Source of the DNA: Strigops habroptila
Taxonomy: Eukaryota > Chordata > Aves > Psittaciformes > Psittacidae
Direction of reading: 5' to 3'
Length of the DNA stretch: 64,000 bases
Assembly (NCBI RefSeq): GCF_004027225.2
Contig: NC_044277.2
Coordinates: forward strand, 29,588,995 to 29,652,994
Shown here: piece by piece, positions 49,549-63,040 of the stretch
How positions within the stretch are numbered: position 1 is the first letter of the stretch
Layout: the number at the start of each line of letters is the position of its first letter
Translations under genes and position numbers: made by a program
Notes under the pieces: model-generated
What the model was told of the DNA's origin: nothing
The model's input: the letters and a program-made list of their open reading frames with translations, nothing else
Databases searched by the model: none

Positions 49549-49925
49549 AGCTGGGCTTGTCCAGCCTGGAGACCTCATAGCAGCCTTGCAATATCTGAAG
49601 GGGGCCTACAAGGATGCTGGAGAGGGACTCTTCATCAGGGACTGTAGCAATAAGACACGGGGTAATGGGTTTAAACTTAAACAGGGAAAGTTCAGGTTAG
49701 ATACAAGGAAGAAGTTCTTTACTGTGAGGGTGGTGAGGCACTGGAATGGGTTGCCCGAAGAAGTGGTAAGTGCTCCATCCCTGGCAGTGTTCAAAGCCAG
49801 GCTGGACAGAGCCTTGGGTGACATGGTCTAGTGTAAGGTGCCTGGGCCCATGGCAGGTGATTTGGAACTGGATGATCTTGAGGTCCTTTCTAACCCAAAC
49901 CATTCTGTGATGCTATGATTCTATG
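49549..49925 (+). mobile_element. CR1 LINE 3' end with open reading-frame remnant
   Basis: About 377 bases, beginning GCTGGGCTTGTCCAGCCTGG and ending with octamers ATTCTGTG, ATGCTATG and ATTCTATG (49902-49925). It is + strand, antisense to STMN2. The 3' UTR portion has GGATGATCTTGAGGTCC. It is the best-preserved CR1 copy in the window and is probably one of the younger ones. Confidence 0.95.
49586..49831 (+). pseudogene. CR1 ORF2 (reverse transcriptase) C-terminal remnant, 81 codons
   Basis: An uninterrupted frame with the CR1 ORF2 C-terminal signature: KKFFTVRVVRHWNGLPEEVV, then SLAVFKARLDRALGD and a stop. The polymerase domain is entirely missing because of 5' truncation. It therefore cannot encode an active enzyme. 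The frame is open because the copy is short and young, not because it is a gene. Confidence 0.85.
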
Positions 49926-52224
49926 TTCTGAAAGCAAGACAGTAATGCAACATCAAGCAAAGGAACAGCACAAAATCCTTCAGCAAGGCAGGCAATTTAG
50001 AAAGAATGGGTAAAAAATCCAACTTCTTCTGTTTTCATCATTCAGGGAGTCTTAGCTGCTATGTACCTCAATCAAGGGAACAGAGACACATTACTACAGT
50101 GCCAGTTTTCATACACAAACAGGCTGGTCCTTGTCATTTTTCTGGGATCAGATACACATGTGGTTTTAACAAAATTGTAAGCCATATATAGAATGTGACT
50201 TTTTTTTATAATTCATATTGGGCTTGTAACCACAGCCCTCATTAACAGACATCCTGCGCCATTCCAAAGTGCAGATACCTTTGATATCTTCCAATATTTA
50301 AAAAACTGTGCTTTGAACTGATGAAGGCAAAAATATTAGTTATTCACAACTCAAGGCTCAGAAAACAATAAGTAAATTCAATTGCAACGTACATGTTTTT
50401 TCTTTAGGCAAAGAAAATACTGAGGGCAATCAGCTAAGTAGACGCTTGTGTTTACATTATATGGGATGGATTATAGGGTTGGACTCTTGATCTTTGCATT
50501 CCAGCAATGAAATGCATTCCTTGCTTGCTGAGTCACTCCATTGAGCGCAGAACCAATTGCAATTATTTTCACACCATAATTATCAGGAGAATCAATTTTA
50601 GAGACAATATGCTGCTGTGAGGGCTGTGGAAGCTACCCCTCAAACTAATTATTTCATATAGACTAGAAAGCCCACCTTGTCATGTCTGAATAGCAGACAC
50701 ATAGAATCATTCATTATTTAGTTTATACATACGTTTATACATAAAAATGTATATATAGATAGCTTTTTTACATATGTTTATTGGTGGATTTAGAGCAATC
50801 CACATATATTTAATATACTTAACCTAAAGCCAACTATGTGTAACTGCATCTTTATGCTACTACAATCACTCTTTCTAACTGCCATGACTACCGACTAAGT
50901 GCCAAAATGCAAAAGACAATGAAAGGAGACAGTTTGAAAAATCCAATATTCTTCTGGGTTTTGAATGGAATTTTAATTTTGTGGGACATTTTAAAATAAG
51001 GATGTCTCATCAGTTTGAATAAAGGCATTAGTCTGCTTTCTGTACACAATCGCAAATGACGTATGTAAGCAGATTACTTAAAAATGAAGAGCTCCTATCC
51101 TTGCAATAATACAGACAATGGCATACACATTATAATTGTGTTAATTAACAAGTGTTTAAAATCTGAATGCCAGAACAAAATAAGCTCTTAGTAAATGACT
51201 TTAAAGTTTCTGAGTTTGTCTGTTTATGTAATTTGTATTTGTGGAGGATTTTGCTTTAAACCCAAGGAAGTGTGATAATAGAAACTGTGTTATGGATGCT
51301 GCAGTAGTCTTGTTTATGCTGTGTTGCTTTACGTCATATGGCTTAATTCCATTTTTTTTTCATAACAAAGACTACAGAAATTAAATGCTTTTATACAAAT
51401 TTAAGAGTCTACACAATTTGGTACATTTGGGAGCAAGGGGCTGTATTTATTTGATTACAAGATATTCCAAAGGACTGGATTTCTGGGTCTAGAAAAATTT
51501 AATCCCTAATTTAAGGATGTCTCCCTAGGAGGAAGCCTGTCAAGGGCGTGTTTATTCCTGGAGAAATTCTTTCATTCAAAAATAATGTCTTTAGGTTTTG
51601 AAGGACTTGGAAAGCACTGCACAGAGTAAGCAAAAATGACACCAACTACCTCATCAAGGATGTTGATACGAAGCAGAATCTGTAAAATTCATTATAATAA
51701 TGATAATGCCATTTTCATTTGGCATTATCTCCTAACCAGTGTGCAGCAGAATGACTAGGAAAAAGATCTTTTGGCCCCCAAATCTAGAAACTGGGGCTAC
51801 TTCTAGATATTTCAGTGTTCACTGTGAAAATTTATTTCACAACAATTAAAGACATAAGATACTTTTCTGTTGGTCTTCTACAGAGTTCTAAAGAGAGTAC
51901 AAATGCCCATGTGAGATTGAGATTTTAGATGATGTTTTGGTGTGTGTCTGCATAAACCCATAACTGTCGATGCTGAAAGGTGAAATCTATGCACCAAAAT
52001 ACTAATGGATACTGGGGCAGTGACTTTTTTCTTTTTCCTTTTTTTTTTTTTAAATAAATTTACAGAAATAAATTGAGTGCATGTAGGTTTGCCCTGAAAG
52101 TTTCACACGGAAGAGTTTTTTTGCTGTTTCTTCCACCTTTCTTTTAAAGGGGTCAGACTGGGAAAATGGAGAGATGAAGGAGGCTGGCAGCAGAGGTATG
52201 TATGACTCAGCAGAAGGGGAGGCT

Positions 52225-52500
52225 GGGTTCACCGGTAGTCGGAGGTGTTTGGTGCTGTGGAACTGCACCTGAGGTACTGCATCCAGTTCTGGGCCCCCCA
52301 ATTTAAGAGGGACATGGAAGAACAGGTGAAGGTCCAGTGGAGGACTACCGGGAAGGTGAGGGATCTGGAGCACGTGGCCTGTGAAGGGTGGTGGAAGGGG
52401 CAAGGTTGTTTAGTTGGGCAAAAAGGTGGCCAAGGGACAATATACTAACTGCTTACAACTATTTGAAGGAAAGATCAATGAAATGACAGACCCAAGCTCT
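52225..52500 (+). mobile_element. CR1 LINE internal fragment, old and truncated
   Basis: The frame around 52245-52350 reads LRYCIQFWAPQFKRDMEE, the typical CR1 ORF2 phrase near the C-terminus. It then decays (KVRDLEHVACEG). The DNA text runs on through CTATTTGAAGG to CAGACCCAAGCTCTT at about 52500. Both ends are missing and the frame is broken. + strand, antisense to STMN2. Confidence 0.85.
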
Positions 52501-55500
52501 TCCACATAACATATACCTGTGCTTCTGTGGCTTCAGATTTTTCTATATGATCTTTAACTAAACTATGTTATTATTACTAATTACCTGATTTATATTTCTA
52601 CTATTTCTACTACAGAAGTATTTCTATATTTCTACTATTGCACCCAGCCATATCTTTATGCATATATTCAAATATTTGATTGCTTCCATTAAGCAAATAA
52701 TGATACCACTCAAGATCATATTGCTAAAATATATCAGTTAGGTATAGATTGTAAATATTATAGAATACTTTAATCAGAAGATATGAAAATGAATGAACAA
52801 AAAGAAAAACAAAGAATGACAGCCGCTTCTTTGAAGCCATGTTGATTGTGTAAAGAAATTAGTATATTATTCAGAATTGATTAAATTGGCTGAGAGAAAA
52901 CATTTGCCAGTGGAATATTTTGTTACAATTGACGCCACAATAAAACTAGAACAAGAACCACCGTTCAGAGGAAGTGACCTGTGTTTTAAGTAGCTCTGCT
53001 CAGACTTGCATGATAGAAATACAGAGATTCTTTTTAAGATGTAAAATTAATGCTTAAATGTCTACACTATAACAATTTATATGGACTTTCAGTAATGTGA
53101 CTGCTCTAAATGAAATCTTTCACACCTCTTTTTTTTTTATCTTTCTCTTCTCCTTCCTTCTTTTATATTGTTTTTCAATTCAGTGATTTTTTTCCTGAGC
53201 TGAAACATTACTGAAGATTTTTAGAATTCATCTGCTCTATCAGTCTATTTATCTCTCTGCAGCTATCTATCTGTTAGACAGAGCCTCTCTGTCTCTATTT
53301 TTCTACAGTACTGGCCTTCACTTACACAGAAGAGGATCTTGAATGAAGAGACACTGCTCTGCTACTAAATCAACCACACGAGGAGTCAATCCCTGCAGAG
53401 ATGCTCCATTGGTTTCTGTGCGGCTCTGGTGTGAGGGTGCTTGGCTCATTTAGAATAAAATAGCTAGATTTTCAGGGCACCGTGCACCAGCATATCCCAG
53501 CATCAACAGCCTGTCACTAAAGGCAAATCAGAACTTCTTCTATTTATCAGACCGTCCTTTCTAAAAGACTTATCAAATTTCCAGGACTGGCTTGGCCTTC
53601 ATATTTTTCAGTATGTTCTAAAAGTAGCAGGAGATGTAGATAGCCAAACGTCAACTTATAACAGCCTGTTTTTTCTCTTTGGTTGTATAACCAAATTCTT
53701 TTTTATGTATTAAAAAAGTCTCCTTTCCTGTATAATCAAATTCTCCTTTATTAGTGTAGCTGGCTTTTGTATGACTTTTCAAAATAATAAAGGAGATGTT
53801 TCCTTCCTAAGATGATGCTTTGGGAGATTTAAAGGAGAGGAAAAATGGGTTCATCACACTTAAATCAACACGGGTCTACTACCATAGATTTCCACTGGTT
53901 TAGGATCTAATTCTAGCAGGGCTGATGCTCCTGGCGTTTGCACATCTGAGCAGCTTAAATGTGTGACCCATACACCACAGTGAGCCATTGCTATTTCCCA
54001 CCTAGTGCCACCTTTTTACTTCCACTGCATTAGAAAATATGGGAGTCCTCTTTCCACTGGACATGACTTTGTTAAATTACAATTTGGCCTACAGTTTTCA
54101 GGGCTGGAGGGCTGCCTCTTTCTGAATTTTGGAGAAGCTCTTAGCAAAAATTATTTCACTGTTTCTAGGAAGATGTCTAGGGAAAAATAGATGCATGTGG
54201 TAAACTAAACGAGAACTTATTTTATTTGTTTGGAAGGCTCTAGCGCTTTGTGCCAGGAAATCATTCCTCATTTGAAAAATCTGCCCAGGCCTGGCTGTGG
54301 AAGAAGTTGCTGAAATATTTGATTTCAGGCTTCAACCACGACTGACAGAGACATGTCCAAGCTTTACAGCCAATTGATTTGCAGTGCTCCTTGTCACTGT
54401 GGATCAGGGGAGTGCTGGAAATGGGAAAAAGAAGAGGAAAGAACTATCCTGTGGTCTTAATTCTTCCCCTTCTGGCCCAACAGAAGTGTGGAGGATTAGC
54501 AATTAGCAGATGGAATGGGCTGTGTGAAGGGACGACAGCTCAATCTGCCTGGTAAAAGAAATTGCCAAGAGTAGATGAATTAAAAATAAAAGAATAAGAA
54601 ACAAGGGGATGGGACGATTGAAACTGGACCAAGAATGAGGGTGATACTATGACTGAATTGATGAGATTGGTTTAAGAAAATGAGGGAAAGAATACCAAGG
54701 AAATGGACTGGGACTGGAAATCAGTAGGTGGTGGGTATGGAGCAGATGGAAAACTCTGATGAGGATGGCAGATTGCTCACAAGAAAGTCTTCCTGACTGC
54801 TAGCTCAGACTTTCCTCTAGTATGTAAATGACACTAAAAGACTATAAAAATATTAGAGTAGCAGTTCAGGGGCAGACTGAGGTCCATCTCATACAATACT
54901 CTGTTTCCAGGATACTTTTTCTTAATTTCTGTTTTACTTTACGAAACTATATTATATAATTACATAGAAAAGTACTAAATGTAATTTTGTAACCTCTGTA
55001 ATGTAGATTATTCCTGTTTGCTTCTCTAAATGCCTTGAATTTTTTTGTCGGGGTTTAGTATTTATTCTTACTGTGGCAATTTTTTACCCTTGACAGGACT
55101 GTTCACATCTTCTGTGCAGAAACCAGTGTGCCAGCAGAACTGAGACCTCTAGAATAGCATTGGCAAGCTATGCAGACTGATAATTACAATTCTGCAGAGC
55201 ACTTAAATGTACCTCTGTCATGTTTAATCCTGTTTTTCAGGCCTCCCACCACTAGAAGGTGAAATTCTTTGCATCATTAATCTAATGCCGTATGATTCTC
55301 TGAATAAGACATTTCCCTTTTTAACATTTCAGAAAACATAAATGCACTTCAAAAGGGAATAATTTGAATCCTCAATGCAGATTAAAATAAGTATCTTACT
55401 ATTAGCTTTCTTAAGAAGTCATTATTGATATTTTACTTAGAAAATAATGATGTTTAGAGATAGAAAATCATTTCTCCAGCAAGAAGATACTTGCCTTGAG

Positions 55501-56464
55501 AACAAGTGGTTTGTTAACAAATATTAAACATTCTGGTTTTTAAACCACAACGAATATGGGATTCTTTCCTATCTACAACATATAATACTGAAAGGTCTCT
55601 GACTACAGACTTGACAGTGTAAAAAAAAAAATAAAATCTAAACATAGGAGAGATACTAGCTTAGAAATAAGTTTTTTGTATTACATCTACATAGCGAATT
55701 GAATAAATGCCAGTACTTGGAGACGAAGACTGTATATTCAAGTGACTAAAAACATACCTGCTCAGTGACATCAGTAGCTCTTTCTTTTCACATGAATGAT
55801 GTAGGAAACTAATACATCAAAATAGTTAAATATTATATTTAGTAAAGGCTAATAAAATGCTTTACAGAAATGAATTTCAATTCCAAAAAAGTCTTTGAAA
55901 AACTACGGAGCTTGATTCATGCATCTATTTTAAATTAAAAGATTTCCCAGGAGCATGCAAACACTTTTTTACAGCTCCATTCAGGTAACTGGAAGAATTG
56001 CATTACAAAAAACAAAAACCAAAAAACAAGTTTTGCTACACTTTTATATACAAATATAGGTAATTTTTTTTGTGCATCTTTGACCTGACTGGTCTCTACA
56101 GTCTTTTGCAAAGGAAAAAATAATAACTATAATAATATTGAACACTTCAAGGAGCCCTGCCAATGAAATCATATCAGGAGACATCCTAGTGGAAAACAGA
56201 CGATGAATGTGAACACATGTATATCAGCAATTTTAGGCCAAAAGGACAATTTGTCTTTTCAATAACTTTAGAAAGGATCAAAAATAGTAGAAAGATCAAA
56301 AGTTTTAGCTACATAGTCATTTAGTGACTAGTGAATATATTTAAATGTAAAAGACTTAAACATTAGAAGGTACCTTAGTTAGCTTCAGGTAAAACATACC
56401 TTACCTTAAGGTAAATTCTCAATTTGTAGACTTCTACACCAATCAGTAGTATAAAATACACACC

Positions 56465-56481
56465 TTTTTTTTTTTTTTTTT
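56465..56481. repeat. Poly(T) tract, 17 bases
   Basis: Uninterrupted run of T, which is poly(A) on the STMN2 sense strand. No retrocopy is evident beside it. Confidence 0.9.
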
Positions 56482-57381
56482 AACCTAAAAAATCCCCCAA
56501 GGATTACAAAAAGAACCTGAACGCTAACATAGCTTCAGATGGTAAATTGCTTGGTTTCCTAATTTGATCACAACGGATTTCACAACTTCTGTAACATCCA
56601 AGCATAGTTATACATTTCCATGCATTATGGAACATAAACCTCACATCACAATTCTGGGGTAAGTATTTAAGATTATCCCCATCTTAATGAAGAGAAAGTC
56701 AGTTCATAAAATGATTAAGGGACAAATCTGATAAAGGAGCTAGGTGCCTAAAAAGTTGTTTAAGAACAAAATCAGACTTCTAAATCCAAAATGTGGATTC
56801 TGCAAATTCCTGCATGGCTGCAGAGAGATCATGAACATCCATAAATACCACAATTTGTGCTCTTCAAATTGGTGGTGCATTGTAGGGTGCTACTTTTTTG
56901 TACAAGCAAGGGTGCCTCAGACTTGAACTGTTTAATCCCCTAACACTGGCAATTGGATGTTCTTCCAACTCAGACCTTGCCCTCTGAAGAAATCTGTGTA
57001 GCCTATTTCATGAGAGCATGTGGCACGCATAGATAGGACAGGGTCCTGCATAAATCCAGGGGCAGCCACTGCTTTCCTTTAAAATGCAGCTGAGAGGAAA
57101 TGTTGCTGGCAGTCTTATTGTCTTTTGGGCCAACTGTCTACAGTGAGCACCTTTGACTGGGAAGTGCCAGAGCTGCGTTCAACCTTTTTCAGAAATGAGG
57201 GGATTCAAGGTGAAGGGTCCCATCTGCCACCCAATGAAACTCAAGTTTTATTTTCTGCTCCCACAACTGCTTCTATTTTGCTGTATCATGCAAAATCCAG
57301 CAATGGTCCTATAGGTCAGAGCTTCCCAGTTATAGGTGGAGGTCATCTCGCCTCCTGTGTGCTCTCTTGTTCTCTCTCCAG

Positions 57382-57462
57382 CCAATGGCAGGGGGGTTGG
57401 AACTAGATGATCTTAAGGTCCTTTCCAACCCTAACTATTCTATGATTCTATGATTCTATGAT
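57382..57462 (+). mobile_element. CR1 LINE extreme 3' end with three perfect octamers
   Basis: Contains GGCAGGGGGGTTGGAACTAG, GATCTTAAGGTCC and TTTCCAACCCTAACT, then three exact tandem ATTCTATG octamers (57437-57460). It is only about 80 bases, a very short 5'-truncated insertion. + strand. Confidence 0.95.
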
Positions 57463-57960
57463 GCTCTTCCCTCAGGAGGGTGGAAAGGGGCCACAGCTTG
57501 GTGGTTCTAGTGTTCTCTGGAGAGGGAGGACACACAGGGACAAGGACTACCACATCCCAGCAGAACACTTGGAGGCCAACGACCAGCTGTTTGGCTGAGG
57601 GGCAGGAGCACACCCACTGACCTCTTTTTGCTCCCACCACGATGGAGGAGACTGAAGCAGGGCTTCTCTGCAGCCACAGATGAAGTGCCCAAAGGCCAGC
57701 TGAAGTCTCACTGTTCCCCCCTGCATCTCTCTCTGGTCACTGAGTGATGAGTACATTCACTCTAGGCAGCCTCCAGCAACGTGCTGTTCGGCCATAGCCA
57801 GAGGCACTGACCTCTCCCTGTGTGTTGTGGGGGTACAGTCACACCTCGATCCCACCACAGATGCCTCAGAGCTTTAGTAACTCTATCCTAATTCACCTCT
57901 CTAGACTACACCACCTGCTTGGGGCAAAAGTGCAAAAACCACCCCAAAACCCCACCCAAA
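57463..57960. other. GC-richer stretch after the CR1, unassigned
   Basis: About 500 bases of GC-richer sequence follow directly after the CR1 octamers. Overlapping short frames are open on the - strand (57440-57756) without any recognisable domain. It could be an undetected old repeat. I cannot assign it. Confidence 0.3.
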
Positions 57961-60900
57961 GGCCAACAATCCTGTTTTGTGATTGAAGGATCACAATGGT
58001 TCCACACAATAACTGCTACAACAGTGATGGGTTTTGTGTATTAGTATGAATGTATAATTTATAATTTATTTATGAACTTCTTGGATTAGACAGCTATACC
58101 TTTAAAAAATAAATAAATTTCTGAATGTCAGCAACTTCAGCAAAGTTGAATGTTTTGTGTAGATGCTGTGCATCAGTTTAACTGCACATCCTGGCAGAAA
58201 GAGCTTAAATTCATTTCATTGGTTAAACTATATTTTAGCAGACAGAAAAAGGATAAATGTAATAATTGGACGAGAAAATTAAATAATTACAGAGTAGCTT
58301 TGTGTGCTGGTATTGCTCAGACATACGGTGTCTTGAGTATTTTGCTCCCAGGAGCCAGCATTTCTGCATCAGTCCATTTCTTTTGACTGAGGATGTTGGT
58401 CTGTGCAGATTGAGGTCTCTAAAGCAATTTTTTTCTGGCTTTGAAAAGTGCTGAGCAACTAGAGCAATAGACACTGACTGCACTGTAGTCATGGGTGCCC
58501 AGCACCTTGCACGATTGAGGTATGTGTCCCAGGTAGAATTGCTGGCTGATGGTCGCAGGAGGACTCACATGAAAACTACCACCACTTCAGACTGTATCCA
58601 CAGAATTCACAGCATGAGCATTTTGTGCAGCCTAGAAAGACTTGTGAATGGCAGACATTCCTTCAAATCATCCTGCAATTTCTGTGGCCCCCATGGGACG
58701 AGGATCAGCTGATGGTGCTGAGGCTAGTGGCTGGACTCCCTTAGCTCCAGTGAGGCAAGCCTTATTTGCAAAGTTGGTTCATCTATCATCCATTTTATGG
58801 ATACTGCTGAAGAAGACATGTTCTCTATAAGCCACCTGATACCAGCAACAGTTTTTTTGTTTATAAAGGTGACTTGTATGGAGAACATTGGATTTTTGAA
58901 GGTAGTTACTGCAGAGATAAGTGAGCACTGGTTCATCATGTGCTATTTGCTCCTCAAAGCACTGGGCAGTGCCAGCATAAAGGACTGTGAAGTCTGGTAA
59001 CAGAAACCGACAGGCAAATGGACTCAATATATGTATACAGCCTGGGGGGAGCACAGCCGGTGAGAAGACTTGTTGGAGGACTTCACTTCCAGATGTATTG
59101 TTGCCCACTGGTCACAGGGCTAGGAGCTACCCTCAGTCCCTCACACTCAAGTGGTAGCAAAGCTTTCAGTGAGTTTATTTTCCAACTGTGTTAATTCTTT
59201 GGGGTGACACCATTTTAGGATGCCTACTTTAAGACACCTAGAGCTTGATGTTTTTCAGGAATGATGAACATCTCTTGTTCCTTTTGATTATGAAGGTAGT
59301 TAAATCAGACCTACATGAAAATGCTGCATGGGTCAAGTATTGCCCAGACCTACCTGTCATAGGAACCCTTTCATCTTTGTGTTTCAAATTACATAATAAT
59401 GCCTACTACTCACAGAAGGCTCTTAGGAGAATTAATTAGTTAATTTTCTATCATCTCTGAAGGCTAAAATGCGATCTAAAAATATTGCTGGATTTGAGTG
59501 TCCCATCTCTCTTCTGTAATGAGGTTGTTGGGCTTTTTCTGTGGTTTTGTTTTTGTTTTTGTTTTTTTTTCTATTTTCATTAATGCTATTAATTTGAAAA
59601 TGGAGAATTCTTTTGTAAAGAAATGGCTACAAATGTCACCAGAGAAAACCTAACCATGAGGTTGGATTACACATATATTAATAGTAAAAAATAGGTGTGC
59701 AAAATGTGATCTAGAGAAATGTATTATTGTTGTAAAATACCAAAGAAATGAAAAAAAAAAAAGAATTCCACAATTAATTAAAGGCAAATTCAAATTGACA
59801 AAATCAATGTGAATGAATTACAGGTATACACTATTAAACAGGGAAGCCTATTTAGATAGAACTTATATTAGAACAAAGAGGTGATGGAGGTGGAGGTGAG
59901 AGAACATTTTAGAAGTGTTCAAGCTGGTGAATTTTATTTTTATTTCCTCAGCATGTTATGGGATCTCTTCCATAAGATGATGGAATAGATGACACCCCAT
60001 ACTCCTGTCTGTACTTCACAGGGTAAGTAAAGAACTGCTATGAGGCAACATTCATTCTCAGCCATATGGACTGTTTTTAAGCTCATACTGCCTCAATTCT
60101 CAATAGCAGGAAGAGTAATCTACTCTTTAAAAACAGGGAAAGAATGTGAATGGGTGTTAACCTTCAGTTCTCTAGTAAATTGTACTTGCTACCAACTTTA
60201 TATTAGCTTGGTAATCAAAATTTTTGGAAAAATAAGCTAATTGAAATGTTTCTTCTAGATCTTGGCAAAATTTGGAATAACAGTGTCTCAGTCAAATCAC
60301 ATTTCTCCTAACATAATGAGACAACAAAGTCTTTTCTGAATCTTGTCTAAATTCCTTCTCATCTTAAAGTAATTTCCTATTTGTCTATTCAGATATGCAA
60401 TTTTATGACAGTTGAAAATAATGCAGTGCTGATTTGTGTTAATTTATTTATAAAAGGGGAAGAACTGTACTTATTTATAAAAGAAGGTTAAAGCCTTCTG
60501 CTAAAAACTGCATAATATGGAAAGGAGCATGTTCTGTCCAAATTCAGCCTGGCGCTTAGCCATATGCTGTTTAATTTGAAGCTTGTCGCTGCCATTGATG
60601 TCCAGATGACTACTCATGCACAATTGTGGAAGATCAAGCAATTCTTGAAGTGTACTGGCAGATCAGAGGCAAAATGCTTACCCCTTTGCAGTAAAACCCC
60701 CTAGTTATTAAAATAATTGAACCAGTTAAATTCAACAACCATACACTTACTTGTGATTTCATCTATATGTTTGTATACCAGATAAAAGAATAATGCAGTA
60801 CTTGGTTAATAGACAGACTTAACAGTGACACTGCATCCATCAATCTGAGTATGGAAGACTGGGCTTGTAACTAAAATGCAAATGACAAAGTAGAAGAAGA

Positions 60901-61487
60901 ACTCTGAAGCACTTTTACAACAGTTTAATCAGTCTTACTGAGATACGCAAAGGAGGCAGTGTGGGGCTGCCTGAACTCCTGTTTCCTCAGAAACCCACCT
61001 ATTTATCACCTCACAGAGTTCCTGACTGTCTCAAAAGCAGTCTGAATTAAAACAATTATTTAACACATTATTAACACATATCCCATATACTTCTGTCAAA
61101 CAACTTCCTACAAAAAAGAACCATAATTGTGACAGAGACTTTCTGTGTGATGATTGTCTGAAGATGTTTTCATAATAAATTCTTTAAATTAAGCACCACA
61201 AGGAAAGAATGAAATAATGGTTTCTAACACCTTTTTTAGCTCCAGTGGCATCACTGACAGCTTCATCCTCACACTGCCATGTACATACCCTAAGAAAGTT
61301 TATCCAGCCAAGTGCATGGCGTATAGGGTAGGGAGCATAATGCATGAAGGAGTCCATCCATCCAACCCTGACTTCATTCGGAGAATAGTGTCAAGGGAAG
61401 GATGCAATTTAAAAGCCCCCAGAATTTCTGTATGGTTGTGTTATATGAAATTTAAAAATAAGGCACACTTAAATACAAATACATAAA

Positions 61488-61501
61488 TGTGTGTGTGTGT
61501 G
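61488..61501. repeat. (TG)7 dinucleotide repeat
   Basis: Seven TG units on the + strand, which are (CA) on the STMN2 sense strand. Short and probably of no consequence. Confidence 0.85.
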
Positions 61502-63040
61502 CCTTGTGTGCATCATTCGTATACTCTGTAAACTAAACAGAAACAACTCCATGGGCCTTGAGGGTGTATTGAGCTCCAGAGGTTCTTGCAGCTGTTGAAA
61601 TTCCAGTGTAAGACAAAGGGACTTTCCCTGAAAACCTTTTATTTAACAGAGCTGAAGAGAAAATTAGGCTTAATTTTGCTTTCTATGGCAGAAAATAACC
61701 ACAGGCTTATCAAGGTATTTAGCATCTGCCTAACCTGAGTTATGTGGTGTTCTGTCCAAAGCCCGTAGGACTATCCACATGCTCAAACTCAGACACCCGC
61801 TTAAGTGCCTTGCTGGAGCAGGGCCAGAAACATAACAGCGGGCCAGCTTAAGCTGATTAGAAATGTTCTGTTGGCTCTGGTGGCAGCAGGATCTAGCCTT
61901 CACTGCCACTTTGCAAAATACGGTCCTTAACAGGGAAAAAAAAAAGGAAAAAATCAGGCACTCTGTAGTTCTCTCAGTGGTCTATTGGGTAAAGCTTGAG
62001 TACAAAGCAAATATAGCTTATTTAGCACTAACTGGAAATGTGTATGACTAAGAATGCATTTATTTTTCCACATGAACATAAAATTTGTTGCCCTGAAGAA
62101 ACTCAAGATAAAGCAGCTTACTCTAATCAGCTGCCTAGATCCAAATTTCCTCTACAAATAACTATAACAAGGAAGAATAAGGTTTAAAGAAACGGTGAAG
62201 AACATACTTAACCTTTGGGAGTTTAAAGAGGGAAGATGCTTTTAAAAACATATCTTTCACTTTTTAATTGAATGCTGTTGTAATTAGCGCTGTTAGAAAC
62301 CCGAACATTGCTTTTTATTGCTTGCGTATGTAGCTCCTTAACCAGGTATTATCAATAGGCAAACTGGTGTGACATGGTCAGCCTGTCTCTGGGCAAAACC
62401 AATGATTCCAGGCATCTCTTGCTGCAGAAAGCTTCCCGTTTGGTGCTGTGAGATCATTAATCGAAGGCTGAAGAGCCCTTCCTTCCCTAGTGACAGAATT
62501 CCTAACAGGCCTTCTGCGGAGATCAGTCTCTGACTGCCTACAAATTATCAATACTGATTACCAGACTGCTGCAGTGGGGAGGGGATGGCGTGCTCGGCAC
62601 TGCAGGGCTGGCCAGACTCCCACAGCCCTGTTTTCCCTCCTCTGCTTGCACCTATGGCTGTCTCATGCCTTGTTCCCAGGGGTGCCATGGCCAGCTAAAA
62701 TGCTTTCAGTCCACACCGATTATTCCTCAGGAGCGGAACATCAGCGTTCAATTAAATAAATGTATAATGCATCAGAAACAGGAGGATTTGGTGTAACTTT
62801 GTGATTTACAGAGAGAGTCTGCACAAAACGGGAATTTGAATGGGATTTGCTTCTTGGGGAAGGATAATAATTGTGTTGGAGCGCTCCATTCTTATTCTGC
62901 AGGATTTGTGCGTTCATGACTTTAATGGTGAATGATTGTGAAAACTTGAATTTGAATGCGTCAAACGTAGGTCCTGCCTCATTTACCCCAAAAGAAAAGA
63001 AAAATCAAGGATCAATAGTGTCTGGATGCTTTCAGCAGCC

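Noticed and set aside
61488-61501. (TG)7 tract considered as a TDP-43 binding site in STMN2 intron 1
   Set aside because: It is TG on the + strand, so the STMN2 transcript (- strand) carries CA repeats, which TDP-43 does not favour.
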